Of a stretch of DNA of 56,866 bases, positions 7,302 through 15,244 are shown in pieces (the stretch's first letter is position 1; every line of letters begins with the position of its first letter). Made by a program: the position numbers and the translations under genes. The notes under the pieces were generated by a model. The model saw only the letters and a program-made list of their open reading frames with translations, made no database searches and was not told the origin of the DNA. Source of the DNA: JABFXC01 sp045804265 (GTDB lineage Bacteria > Gemmatimonadota > Gemmatimonadetes > Gemmatimonadales > Gemmatimonadaceae); contig JBJMNK010000158.1 of NCBI GenBank assembly GCA_045804265.1, positions 1 through 56,866 of the forward strand. Direction: 5' to 3'.

Positions 7302-8729
7302 TCAGCCGGCGGCGACTGCGCCGTGCTTGCCACCAGGGACACCGATCTCCGTCATCTTTCGCAGATCGAGCACGTCATCGATCTCGTCGGCCGGGAGCAG
7401 CTGGTCGCGCTTGACGAGATCGCGAATGAGCACGCCCTCCTTCACCGACTGCTTGCTGATCTCGGCCGCCTTCGCGTAGCCGATGTGCGGCATCAGCGCG
7501 GTCGCGAGTGCCGCGGACCGTTCGACCCAGTACGCGTTCATCGACTCATTGGCCTCGATCCCCTTCACGCAGCGCTCGGTCAACGTCGTCGCGGCGTTCG
7601 TCAGGATCATCATCGAGAGCAGCACGTTATGCGCGATCACCGGCATCATGACGTTCAGCTCGAGCTGCCCATGTTCGGCGGCGATGGCGACGGTCGTGTC
7701 GCAACCGATCACCTGGAAGCAGACCTGGTTCACCATCTCCGGAATCGACGGGTTCACCTTCCCCGGCATGATCGACGATCCAGGCTGGACGGCGGGGAGC
7801 TTGATCTCGTCGATGCCGGTGCGTGGACCCATCGCCATCAGGCGGAGGTCGCTCGCGATCTTGCTCATGTCGACCGCGAGCCCGCGCAGCGACGCGCTGA
7901 ACGCCGCGGCGTCGCCCATGCTCTGCATCAACTGGATGCGATCCTTCCCGACGCGGAGATCCAGTCCGCTGATCTCGCGGAGATGCTTCACCTCGAGCTC
8001 GGGATATTCCTTCTCGACCGTAACTCCTGTGCCGACCGCACTGCCACCGATACCGAGATCGCGCAGGTAATCTGCGGCCTCACGCACGCGGCGAAGCGCC
8101 CGGTCGATCGAGCCCGCATACGCGGTGAACTCCTGGCCGAGTCGGATCGGCATCGCGTCCTGCAGGTGCGTGCGCCCCGCTTTCACGACGTGGTCGAACT
8201 GCTTTCCCTTCCCGGCGAGCGCATCACGAAGACCGCTGAACGCGGCGTCGAGCGCGGGAAGCTGTGACAGTGCCGCCAGACGAATGTTGGTCGGGATCGT
8301 GTCGTTGGTGCTCTGCGCCATGTTCACATGGTCATTCGGATGCACCGGCTTGTATTCGCCGCGATTTCCGCCGAGGATCTCGTTGGCGCGATTGGCGAGG
8401 ACCTCGTTGACGTTCATGTTGTGCGAGGTGCCCGCGCCCGCCTGATAGGGGTCGACGACGAACTGGTCGCGCCACTGCCCGGCGAGTACTTCGTCTGCGG
8501 CCTTGATGATCGCGTCGGCAAGCTTCGCATCGAGTCGCCCAGTCTCCTTGTGCGTCATCGCCGCGGCTTTCTTGATCCACACCTGGGCGATGACGAACGG
8601 CGTCAACGGCTTCAGCCCGCTGATCGGAAAATTCTGGACGGCGCGCAGCGTCTGCACGCCGTAAAGCGCGCTGGCGGGAACCTGCAGGGTTCCGAGCGGA
8701 TCCTTCTCGGTGCGAAAGCCGTCGGTCAT
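7302..8729 (-). CDS. aspA: aspartate ammonia-lyase
   Basis: Reversibly deaminates L-aspartate to fumarate plus ammonia, as a cytoplasmic tetramer of the fumarase/aspartase superfamily. The signature loop GSSIMPGKVNPSIPEMVNQV (residues about 316-335) favours aspartase: fumarase C proteins have TQCEA after KVNP. The start RTEKDPLGTLQVPASALYGV, the GVQTLRAVQNFPISG segment, and AAEHGQLELNVMMPV also match aspartases. Length is 475 residues, start ATG 8729, with AGGAG upstream. It is preceded by a TATATT promoter box. A fumarase activity cannot be excluded from sequence alone. Confidence 0.88.
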   Translation of the reverse strand: MTDGFRTEKDPLGTLQVPASALYGVQTLRAVQNFPISGLKPLTPFVIAQVWIKKAAAMTHKETGRLDAKLADAIIKAADEVLAGQWRDQFVVDPYQAGAGTSHNMNVNEVLANRANEILGGNRGEYKPVHPNDHVNMAQSTNDTIPTNIRLAALSQLPALDAAFSGLRDALAGKGKQFDHVVKAGRTHLQDAMPIRLGQEFTAYAGSIDRALRRVREAADYLRDLGIGGSAVGTGVTVEKEYPELEVKHLREISGLDLRVGKDRIQLMQSMGDAAAFSASLRGLAVDMSKIASDLRLMAMGPRTGIDEIKLPAVQPGSSIMPGKVNPSIPEMVNQVCFQVIGCDTTVAIAAEHGQLELNVMMPVIAHNVLLSMMILTNAATTLTERCVKGIEANESMNAYWVERSAALATALMPHIGYAKAAEISKQSVKEGVLIRDLVKRDQLLPADEIDDVLDLRKMTEIGVPGGKHGAVAAG

Positions 8730-8794
8730 GATTCCAGACTCCTGAAGACGGAAGCGGGAGAGTTCGGGGCAGTGATGACGTTGTCGCGCATGGA

Positions 8795-8823
8795 AATATA
8801 CCTCGCGTGGAACCCGGCTGACC
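8795..8823 (-). promoter_or_regulatory. candidate aspA promoter
   Basis: On the minus strand TATATT (8800-8795) lies about 65 bases before the aspA start. The -35 position, 17 bases away, reads GGTCAG, a poor match. The -10 sequence equals that of the two well-formed promoters in this window. Confidence 0.4.
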
Positions 8824-8834
8824 GTGTGCACGGC

Positions 8835-8871
8835 AAAAAAAAACGAGGCCCCGAATCTCCGGGGCCTCGTT
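8835..8871 (-). terminator. Rho-independent terminator after the 8889-9725 lipoprotein gene
   Basis: On the minus strand a stem ACGAGGCCCCG / CGGGGCCTCGT with a short AGATT-type loop is followed by nine T residues. It isolates the lipoprotein gene from aspA. Confidence 0.9.
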
Positions 8872-8888
8872 CTCGTGGGAGCTTGAGG

Positions 8889-9725
8889 CTAGTGCTGCGA
8901 GACCAGCGTGGTATCGGTTCGGGTGACGATCACGGCGACGCCATCGGCGATGTTCGCGCCGACGGTGTTGAAGCGGCTGAAGACGACCTGGTGCTCAAGG
9001 CTGTCGTTGTTCACGCCCGCCTCCTGCCACTCGGTGAGATACTGGCGTGGAATCGTGAAGTCGCCATCATCGACCGCGATGCAGCGGACTTCCATCGTCG
9101 GCGCGGCGTTCTTGGCGGTCGCGTACTGCAGCGAGATCTGCATGCGCGTCGGGCTGGTCGCGGGAAGCGGCGTCCATTGGGCGCGAATCCCCTGGCCGAC
9201 GATCGAATCATCGACCGGCTGTGGTACGAAGCGCGGGACCGACGATGTCCGGATCTCGAACGCCGGGAAGCCGCCGGCCTGGCCGGTGCCCGCGACGCGA
9301 ATCGAATCACTGCCACCGACGAGCGGCGGGGCATCGCTGTTCGTGTAGGTGAGCAGTCCGTTGGTGATTCCACCAGCGGCCAGGGCCACCGTCGAGTCTT
9401 TCGTGCCGTGGACGACCATCGTGACGTTGCCCGGCTCGAGGTTGGAGCCGCTGAGCGGGACGCCTGACCCGTCGTCGGTCGCGATCGGCGCCGCGAGGTT
9501 GCACCCCTCGTTGAGCGCATAGCTGGGCACGACGCCGCTGACGCGGTCCTTGAGAAAGACGGCGCTCGCGTACGGGGCGAGACCGGTCGCGTTGCTGACC
9601 GGCAGCTCGCGGATGTCGATGTAGGCAAACGGACGTGGCGGTGCGACGTCGGTCGTCGAGATGCAGGCCGCCGAGAAGATGGTGACGGCGGCGCCGCCGG
9701 CCGCCACTAACGATCGATGCTTCAT
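8889..9725 (-). CDS. hypothetical lipoprotein
   Basis: A 278-residue exported protein. The N-terminus KHRSLVAAGGAAVTIFSAAC is a lipoprotein signal with the lipid-anchored Cys at residue 21. The rest is beta-rich and Thr/Val/Gly rich, with two cysteines (GCNLAAP and VRCIAVDDGD), like immunoglobulin-type or similar extracytoplasmic folds. A good ribosome site AAGGAG precedes ATG 9725. It lies 24 bases after the AhpD-like gene and ends in a strong terminator. No family is recognised. Confidence 0.75.
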   Translation of the reverse strand: MKHRSLVAAGGAAVTIFSAACISTTDVAPPRPFAYIDIRELPVSNATGLAPYASAVFLKDRVSGVVPSYALNEGCNLAAPIATDDGSGVPLSGSNLEPGNVTMVVHGTKDSTVALAAGGITNGLLTYTNSDAPPLVGGSDSIRVAGTGQAGGFPAFEIRTSSVPRFVPQPVDDSIVGQGIRAQWTPLPATSPTRMQISLQYATAKNAAPTMEVRCIAVDDGDFTIPRQYLTEWQEAGVNNDSLEHQVVFSRFNTVGANIADGVAVIVTRTDTTLVSQH

Positions 9726-9749
9726 TGAGCTCCTTGGGAATGATGGCCG

Positions 9750-10292
9750 TCAGCGCGTGACCGGGACGTGCAGCGCTTCGGCAAAACGGTTGAAGTAATT
9801 GAACAGCGCGATGACTGCGGTAATCTCCACTATCTGCTCGGGAGCCCAGTGGCGCGCGAGCTCCTCGTACACCAGATCATCCGCCGTGCTCCCTGTCGGG
9901 GTCACGGCCTCGGCGAAGCGGATCGCGGCCGCGTCGGGATCGCTCAGTGCGGCGAGGTCCCCGCGCTCGAGCGCCGCAATCATCGCATCGGTCGCGCCCA
10001 TCCGCCTTGCCAAGGCGGTATGCGAGCTCAGTCAATAGACGCAGCCGTTGATCTGCGATACCCGCACCGAGATGAGCTCCTTGAGCAGCTGCGGTACGGT
10101 GCCCTTCCCCATCACGGCCTTCATGTGTGCGTACAACGTCTGTACGATCTCGGGACGATGCGCGGCGACGCGAAAGAGGTTGGGCACTACTCCGCCCCGC
10201 TCCTTGCCGATCGCATCGAGCGTCGGCCGCGCTGCTTCGTCGACGCGATCCACCGTGAGGCGCTCGATTCGCGATTCAGCGTGCTCGGTCAT
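9750..10292 (-). CDS. AhpD-like (carboxymuconolactone decarboxylase family) protein, probable selenoprotein with in-frame TGA
   Basis: AhpD-type proteins are thiol peroxidases or disulfide reductants built around a C-x-x-C-x-x-x-H site. Translation from ATG 10292 (GGAGGAG upstream, ATGA overlap with the DUF4149 gene) gives 86 residues ending QINGCVY. An in-frame TGA at 10034-10032 follows, and the frame then continues LSSHTALARRMG and 80 more residues to TGA 9752-9750. Reading the first TGA as selenocysteine restores a 180-residue protein with C-V-Y-U-L-S-S-H, that is, Sec exactly at the second active-site Cys. The C-terminal FNYFNRFAEALHVPV is typical for the family. A hairpin suited to a bacterial SECIS lies 13 bases after the TGA. 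Ordinary annotation would split this into two pieces or call a pseudogene; a nonsense mutation remains the alternative. Confidence 0.8.
9999..10022 (-). promoter_or_regulatory. candidate bacterial SECIS element
   Basis: In the mRNA, 13 bases after the in-frame UGA, CCGCCUU and AAGGCGG form a perfect 7-bp stem around loop GGC. The stem can extend by CAU/AUG with one bulged A. The apical loop starts 21 bases after UGA and begins with GG, within the distance and G-in-loop rules known for bacterial SECIS hairpins read by SelB. Confidence 0.7.
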
Positions 10293-10780
10293 GCACTCCT
10301 CCGTAATGACGCGCCGGCTCCGGCCGCGACGATGACCGCACCGATCGTCGCAATGCCGAGCCAGATCACGCTGGCGCCGTGCAACCGGCCGAATGCAATG
10401 CGCCTCGGGTCCGTTGGCGGAATGGACTCGACCGGTCCGCTGATCGCGGCGCGTACGCGCTCGATCCGCGGTGCGACGACGAACTGCGCCGCCGCGCACG
10501 ATACCGCGACGAGGAACCCGCCAACCGTGCCTGCCGTCACGATCTTCCGGCGTTTCACTGCCATTGCCGCCAGCGCGAGCACGAGCCCGACGACGATTCC
10601 CGAATAGAACAGCGATGGAAGCACCGCTCCAACGAGCGCGCCGGCGAGGGTGCGCGACGGGAGCGCGCTGAACGCGGCCGGCGCGACGACCGCGATGAAG
10701 AGGAGCGTCGCACCGAGCCACACGCTCGCGACCACGAGCTGCGCGACGGTGAGCCCGCGGCGCTCCGCGGCATCACTCAT
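10289..10780 (-). CDS. DUF4149-like membrane protein
   Basis: A 163-residue inner-membrane protein with four hydrophobic segments (LVVASVWLGATLLFIAVVA, the LVGAVLPSLFYSGIVVGLVL region, VTAGTVGGFLVAVSCAAAQF, VIWLGIATIGAVIVAAGAG). The arrangement and the Arg-rich loop between helices three and four resemble DUF4149/TMEM205-like proteins, whose role is unknown. ATG 10780 overlaps the metallo-hydrolase stop as ATGA, and its stop overlaps the AhpD-like start in the same way, so translation of all three is coupled. Confidence 0.7.
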   Translation of the reverse strand: MSDAAERRGLTVAQLVVASVWLGATLLFIAVVAPAAFSALPSRTLAGALVGAVLPSLFYSGIVVGLVLALAAMAVKRRKIVTAGTVGGFLVAVSCAAAQFVVAPRIERVRAAISGPVESIPPTDPRRIAFGRLHGASVIWLGIATIGAVIVAAGAGASLRRSA

Positions 10781-11418
10781 CCGCGAACGACGCCCGCAAT
10801 GCCGTTGAGGAACGGGTTCGTCTCGAGCTCGCGCCCGATCGTCGTCGACGGACCATGTCCCGGGCGCACGACGAGCGCCGGCTCGAGCGCCGAGATGCGG
10901 GCGAGTGACTCCGTCATTGCGCGAGGGTCGCACAGTGGAAGATCAGTGCGGCCGATCGAGCCGGCGAAGAGCAGGTCACCCGCGAGGATCAACCCGTTGC
11001 TCTCGAAGACACAGTGGCCGGGCGCGTGACCCGGCGTATGGATCACCTTGAACTCTTCGTCCCCGACCTGCAGGAGATCGCCGTCGGCGAGGTCGCGGTC
11101 CGGCGGCGGCGGCGCGTCGAAGGGAAGGCCGTACTGGGCGGCCTGCCACGATGCGTTGTCGTAGAGCGGGCGATCGGCGGGATGCAGGTAGATCGGGACG
11201 TCGTACGCGCGCCGCACCGCCGCGATCGCGCCGACGTGATCGATGTGCGCGTGGGTGAGCCAGATCGCCTCGAGCGTGGCGCCACTCACCTTCAGCGCAC
11301 GCAGGATTCGCTCTTCCTCCGCGCCCGGGTCGACGAGGACAGCGCTGTTCGTGCGCTCGTCGACGACGAGATAGCAGTTCTCGGCGAAGGGGCCGACAGT
11401 GTGTGAGGTGATTCGCAT
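10777..11418 (-). CDS. metallo-beta-lactamase-fold hydrolase (glyoxalase II-like)
   Basis: A 213-residue cytoplasmic hydrolase. The metal-binding motif THAHIDHVG lies near residue 57, a further His in HTPGHAPGHCV, the bridging Asp in LILAGDLLFAGSIGRTD, and the last His in VRPGHGPSTT. The architecture matches the short YcbL-type hydroxyacylglutathione hydrolase-like group, which acts on thioester-type substrates; the exact substrate is not readable. ATG 11418 lies 16 bases after trxB. Its place in an operon with thioredoxin reductase and an AhpD-like protein suggests a role in thiol or electrophile metabolism. Confidence 0.88.
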   Translation of the reverse strand: MRITSHTVGPFAENCYLVVDERTNSAVLVDPGAEEERILRALKVSGATLEAIWLTHAHIDHVGAIAAVRRAYDVPIYLHPADRPLYDNASWQAAQYGLPFDAPPPPDRDLADGDLLQVGDEEFKVIHTPGHAPGHCVFESNGLILAGDLLFAGSIGRTDLPLCDPRAMTESLARISALEPALVVRPGHGPSTTIGRELETNPFLNGIAGVVRG

Positions 11419-11434
11419 CGTGATGTCCGCGCTC

Positions 11435-12460
11435 TCAGGAGTAGCCGCCGCCGCTGACGTGCGACGTCTCGACTGCTTCGGCGGCTCGCTTCGCCGCGCT
11501 CGCGCCATTGCCCGCCTCACGCAGCCCCTTGAGGTACTTGTCGGCGGCAATGGCTGCCGTCGTCGCGTCACCGCAGGCGGTGGTCACCTGGCGAGTGAGC
11601 TGCGAGCGCACATCGCCAGCGGCGAAGAGGCCGGGGATCGACGTCATCATCGCGTCGTCGGTCCGGATGTAGCCCATCTCGTCGTGCGCAAAATGCCCGT
11701 CGATGATCCCGGTGTTCGGGCGGAAGCCGATGAAGACGAAGAGACCCGTGACGTCGTCCATCAGCTTCTGTTCGCCGGTCACGAGGTTCTTCACGCGGAG
11801 CGCGGTCATGCCGATCCCCGGATCGCCGACGACTTCCTCGGCGACGGTGTTGAAGATCACCTCGATCTTCGGATTCTCGAACACGTGCTTCTGGATGACC
11901 GCCGAGGCGCGGAATTCGTTCCGGCGGTGGATGAGATAGACCTTGGTCGCGAAGCGCGTGAGGTAATCGGCCTCTTCGCAGGCGGCGTCGCCGCCACCGA
12001 CGACGGCGATGACCTGATTCTTGAAGAAGTTCGCGTCGCAGATGGCGCAGTACGAGACACCGCGTCCGGCATACTCGAACTCACCGGGAATTCCGAGCTT
12101 GGTCGGCGTACCGCCGGCCGTGATGATCACCACCGGGGAGCGAAAGGTCTCGCCGAGGTCCGTCGTCGTCTCGAACGTTCCATCGTCGCGCTTCGTGACG
12201 CGATGCACGTTCACGAACTGCTTGAACTCGGCGCCGAAATGCTGTGCGTGCGCGGCGAATTTCTCGGCGAGGTCGCGACCGAGAACCTTCGGGAAGCCGA
12301 TGACGTCGTCGAGGTACTCGGTGTTGAGCAGCTCGCCGCCCGGCTCGCCGCGCTCGAGAACGACGGTCCGCAGCATCGCGCGGCCAGTGTAGAGTGCAGC
12401 GGTCATCCCCGCCGGTCCCGCTCCGATGATCACGACGTCGTGCTGGTGCTCAGTCGCCAC
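11435..12460 (-). CDS. trxB: thioredoxin reductase (NADPH)
   Basis: Transfers electrons from NADPH through FAD to thioredoxin-like proteins. It has FAD-binding VVIIGAGPAGMTAALYTGRA at residues about 9-28, the redox-active CAICD near residue 138 (CATCD in most relatives), the NADPH fold VVGGGDAACEEADYL, the basic VYLIHRRNEFRAS patch, and the C-terminal GLFAAGDVRS FAD contact. GTG 12460 is chosen because it directly precedes the conserved start and has AGGGACGAG upstream. It is first in the redox operon trxB, metallo-hydrolase, DUF4149, AhpD-like selenoprotein. The extended C-terminus (ETSHVSGGGYS) has no extra cysteine. Confidence 0.95.
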   Translation of the reverse strand: MATEHQHDVVIIGAGPAGMTAALYTGRAMLRTVVLERGEPGGELLNTEYLDDVIGFPKVLGRDLAEKFAAHAQHFGAEFKQFVNVHRVTKRDDGTFETTTDLGETFRSPVVIITAGGTPTKLGIPGEFEYAGRGVSYCAICDANFFKNQVIAVVGGGDAACEEADYLTRFATKVYLIHRRNEFRASAVIQKHVFENPKIEVIFNTVAEEVVGDPGIGMTALRVKNLVTGEQKLMDDVTGLFVFIGFRPNTGIIDGHFAHDEMGYIRTDDAMMTSIPGLFAAGDVRSQLTRQVTTACGDATTAAIAADKYLKGLREAGNGASAAKRAAEAVETSHVSGGGYS

Positions 12461-12569
12461 GCGCTCGTCCCTGGTTGAGGCGGGCTCGTGCCCGCGGTGC
12501 CACTTGAATCGTAACCGATTGTGGAAGCCGGACGGAAGCGTCGCGGTTCCCGCGCGCCTCGCCGCGCAC

Positions 12570-13373
12570 TCAGTGACCGATCGCGAGCCGGCCGAGTGCC
12601 CCGTGGCAATGCGACACCGTCGCGACGAGGAATTCCGCATGTCCCGATGCGCCGTTGCTGGCGACGAAGCGGTCGGCGTCGATCAGGTCGCGGGTGTCGA
12701 TCATCCCGACCCCGTACGCACGATGGCTGCAGTGGAACACGAGCGGCCCGAGGAGCCGCTCGCCCTCCGGGAGCGACTGCACGTAGAGGCGCATCGCGTC
12801 CGGCATGCTCCAGGCGCGATGTCCGCGGGTCATCGGACAGCGCACCGGCTCGATGCAGTTCACCGGGCAGGTCCACGTCGCATAGCTGGCGTAGTGCGTG
12901 CCGTCGGCGCCGGCGCGCTGCCATGGGGTCGGCGGCGGCTGGGTGAGCGGCAGGCGCTGCACGGCGCCCGAACCGAAGCGCGCACGGGCGCGCCGCTCGA
13001 GCCAGGACAGCGCGAGGTGCGGCATCAGCGGCGACGGGACGATCGCATCGCGGCCGGCATCGTCAGGCCTAACGTCCGGGTCGGCGAGTGCCCCGAGCGC
13101 GCGGTCGAAGTGATCGTCCCAGTCGGCGGTGGCCAGCTCGCAGTGCTCGTCGCTCCCGTCGCGCAGCGCCCGCGCGACCTGGCAGTCGGGGTTGCGGTCG
13201 ACGACGACAAGCCGATCCCAGGAGATCGCCCCGGCGCGGCGGCCGCGATGCAGCTGTCGAAGGTAGTAGCTCCCGTAGCAGCCACCGCCGACGATGGTGA
13301 TCGTACCATAGGCCTGCGGCGGCGCACCTCCGCTCGAGGCGCGCGCGAGCTGCGTCAGCTCAGGCGCGGACAT
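12570..13373 (-). CDS. hypothetical protein with Rossmann-type nucleotide-binding start and Cys cluster
   Basis: A 267-residue protein of unknown function. Residues about 24-40 (TITIVGGGCYGSYYLRQL) form a dinucleotide-binding glycine loop followed by the acidic end of a second strand (RLVVVDRNP). The second half carries closely spaced cysteines and histidines (TWTCPVNCIEPVRCPMTRGH, VFHCSHRAYGVG, ATVSHCHGALG) that could bind metal or an Fe-S cluster. The start at ATG 13373 overlaps the SDR stop by 14 bases. A 109-base gap separates it from trxB, which probably has its own promoter there. Confidence 0.65.
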   Translation of the reverse strand: MSAPELTQLARASSGGAPPQAYGTITIVGGGCYGSYYLRQLHRGRRAGAISWDRLVVVDRNPDCQVARALRDGSDEHCELATADWDDHFDRALGALADPDVRPDDAGRDAIVPSPLMPHLALSWLERRARARFGSGAVQRLPLTQPPPTPWQRAGADGTHYASYATWTCPVNCIEPVRCPMTRGHRAWSMPDAMRLYVQSLPEGERLLGPLVFHCSHRAYGVGMIDTRDLIDADRFVASNGASGHAEFLVATVSHCHGALGRLAIGH

Positions 13374-14091
13374 GCCGGCCGCCGTCGACGATGATCGTCT
13401 CGCCGGTGACGTAGTCGGCCGCGAGGAGATACATCATCGCGCCGACGACATCGTCGGGGCTGCCGAGGCGCCGCAACGGAGTCGTCTGCTCGAGGTGCTC
13501 ACCGCTGGCGTCGTCCCAATCGTCAGGCAGCAGCACGGCGCCCGGGGCGATCGCGTTGACGCGAACAGCCGGGGCGAGGACGCGCGCGAGCGCGCGCGTC
13601 ATCTGGACGATGCCGGCCTTGGAGATTCCGTGCGGCACGTACGCCGGCCAGCTCTCGAACGCCGCGAGGTCGGCCATGTTCACGATCGCGCCCCGACGCT
13701 CGCCGAGCAGCGGCGCGGCGGCCTGTGAGAGGAGGAACGGCGCGCGCAGGTTGAGGGCGAACATCGCGTCCCACTGCTCCGCGGTCACGCTGCCTAACGG
13801 TGTGCGCTCCATGACCGCCGCCGAGTTGACGAGCACATCGAGCCCGCCGAAGCGACCACGAACCGCCTCGACGAGCGGGGCGATCGACCCGGCGTCCGCG
13901 AGGTCGGCGTGGAAGACTTCGGCGTCCCCGCCGGCGGCGCGGATCGCCTTCACGGCGTCATCCGCGCCCGTGGCGCTGGCGTTGTAGTGCACGGCGAGGC
14001 GCATGCCGGCCCTGCCTAACGCCTCGGCCAGGGCGCGGCCGACCCGCCGGCCGCCGCCGGTCACGAGCGCGACGCGGCCGCCGAGCTCCAT
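13360..14091 (-). CDS. short-chain dehydrogenase/reductase (pteridine-reductase-like)
   Basis: A 243-residue NAD(P)-dependent oxidoreductase. The cofactor motif TGGGRRVGRALAEAL, with Arg residues that favour NADPH, the AVHYNAS strand end and HADLADAGS resemble pteridine reductases. NSAAV and the APGAV strand are present. The usual catalytic Tyr of YxxxK appears replaced: the segment reads YVPHGISKAG, with His four residues before the catalytic Lys. The C-terminus GETIIVDGGRHVRA is typical. It is 2 bases downstream of the PHP gene. The substrate is unknown. Confidence 0.85.
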   Translation of the reverse strand: MELGGRVALVTGGGRRVGRALAEALGRAGMRLAVHYNASATGADDAVKAIRAAGGDAEVFHADLADAGSIAPLVEAVRGRFGGLDVLVNSAAVMERTPLGSVTAEQWDAMFALNLRAPFLLSQAAAPLLGERRGAIVNMADLAAFESWPAYVPHGISKAGIVQMTRALARVLAPAVRVNAIAPGAVLLPDDWDDASGEHLEQTTPLRRLGSPDDVVGAMMYLLAADYVTGETIIVDGGRHVRA

Positions 14092-14093
14092 CG

Positions 14094-14978
14094 TCAGGAG
14101 CCTCCGGTCGTGGACGCGGGCGTGCTCCGCGCCGCCAGCCGCGCTTCCTGCTGCTCGAGGATCGCGATCGGCACCTTCATCATCCCGATCGTCCGCGGCC
14201 CGGCCTCGGCGCCGTGCCAGTCGGAGCCGCCGCTGGCGACGAGGTGGAAGTGCTCGACGAGCGCGCGGAGCCGCCGCTGTTCGTCGGGCGAGTTGCTCGG
14301 GTGAAGCACCTCGAGCCCGTCGAGACCAAAGCCGACCGCGCGCTCGACGCGGGTGCGGTTGAAGTCGACGCCCGGGTGGGCGACGATGGCGAGCCCGCCG
14401 GCGGAATGGATCAGCGCGATTGCGTCGGCAAACTCGAGCTTCGCCTTCGGCACGTTGGCCGGCTTCCCGAAGCCGATGTAGCGGTCGAAGACATCGCGCT
14501 GGTCGCCGACCCAGCCGCCGGCGACGACGGCGCGGGCGACGTGCGGGCGTCCGACCGCGCCACCTCCCGCCTCGGCGAGCACGGCGTCGATGGTGACGGG
14601 GATGCCTAACGCGTTGAGCTTGCCGACCATCTCGCGGGCGCGGTCGATACGCGTCTGACGGAAGCCCTCCATCGCCGACTCGATGGCGTCGAGCCGCTCG
14701 AGGTGAAGCCCGAGCACGTGCACCTCGCGCCCGTTGTCCTCGGCGCTCAGCTCGACGCCGGTGATGACGCGGAGGCCGAGTCGGTCGCCAGCGGCGCGAG
14801 CCGCCGCGACTCCGGCGACCGTGTCGTGGTCGGTGAGCGCGATCGCGGTGATTCCGGCCGCATGTGCGGCGGCAGCCACGTCCTCCGGTGCACGCGACCC
14901 GTCGGACGCGGTCGAGTGCATGTGCAGATCGACGACGCGCTGCACGGGCGTCGCCGACGCGCCCGTGCCCGCCGTCAC
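14094..14978 (-). CDS. PHP-domain phosphoesterase (RNase AM / TrpH-like)
   Basis: A 294-residue metal-dependent phosphoesterase. The PHP motifs are complete: VVDLHMHSTASDGSRAPEDV near residue 15, ALTDHDTVAG, GVELSAE, VGRPHVARAVV, IVAHPGVD and ASGGSDWHG. This set matches the YciV/RNase AM group, which degrades short RNA or 3',5'-bisphosphates. GTG 14978 overlaps the preceding stop as GTGA. The C-terminal 25 residues are Ala/Thr rich and probably flexible. Confidence 0.9.
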   Translation of the reverse strand: MTAGTGASATPVQRVVDLHMHSTASDGSRAPEDVAAAAHAAGITAIALTDHDTVAGVAAARAAGDRLGLRVITGVELSAEDNGREVHVLGLHLERLDAIESAMEGFRQTRIDRAREMVGKLNALGIPVTIDAVLAEAGGGAVGRPHVARAVVAGGWVGDQRDVFDRYIGFGKPANVPKAKLEFADAIALIHSAGGLAIVAHPGVDFNRTRVERAVGFGLDGLEVLHPSNSPDEQRRLRALVEHFHLVASGGSDWHGAEAGPRTIGMMKVPIAILEQQEARLAARSTPASTTGGS

Positions 14979-15241
14979 GGACGGTAGCCCGCTTCCGGGG
15001 AGGTGGAGCTGGGCTGCGAGAAGGCGAACAGCTCGCGCAGCTGCTCGTCGGTCAGCCCGGCGAGCGACGCCTCGCGCGACCGGGCCTGCTGCGGCGAGTA
15101 GCGGGTGACCCGCACCTCGCGCGCATCGCCAGCGCCGCGAATGAACACGAGGCCGATCTCGTCGCGATCGAGTGAGGTGACGCGGCCGCTGGGTTCGACG
15201 CGCCAGCTGTTGCCGTTGATGACGATCGAGCGATCAGGCAT
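14975..15241 (-). CDS. small hypothetical protein
   Basis: An 88-residue soluble protein. It begins PDRSIVINGNSWRVEPSGRV, a beta-strand-rich half, and ends with a charged helix (GLTDEQLRELFAFSQPS). It has no motif I recognise. Spacing of 3 bases from the 85-residue gene upstream and a GTGA overlap with the PHP gene downstream show that it is a real member of the operon. Confidence 0.6.
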   Translation of the reverse strand: MPDRSIVINGNSWRVEPSGRVTSLDRDEIGLVFIRGAGDAREVRVTRYSPQQARSREASLAGLTDEQLRELFAFSQPSSTSPEAGYRP

Positions 15242-15244
15242 GGC

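Noticed and set aside
7302..8729. Class II fumarase (fumC)
   Set aside because: The KVNPSIPEMVNQV loop and the RTEKDPLG / GVQTLRAVQNFPISG segments fit aspartase better; fumarases have TQCEA after KVNP.
10032..10034. Nonsense mutation making the AhpD-like gene a pseudogene
   Set aside because: The TGA is exactly at the active-site Cys position, the downstream frame and family motifs are intact, and a SECIS-like hairpin lies at the right distance; Sec insertion explains all three. It remains the fallback if no Sec machinery exists.
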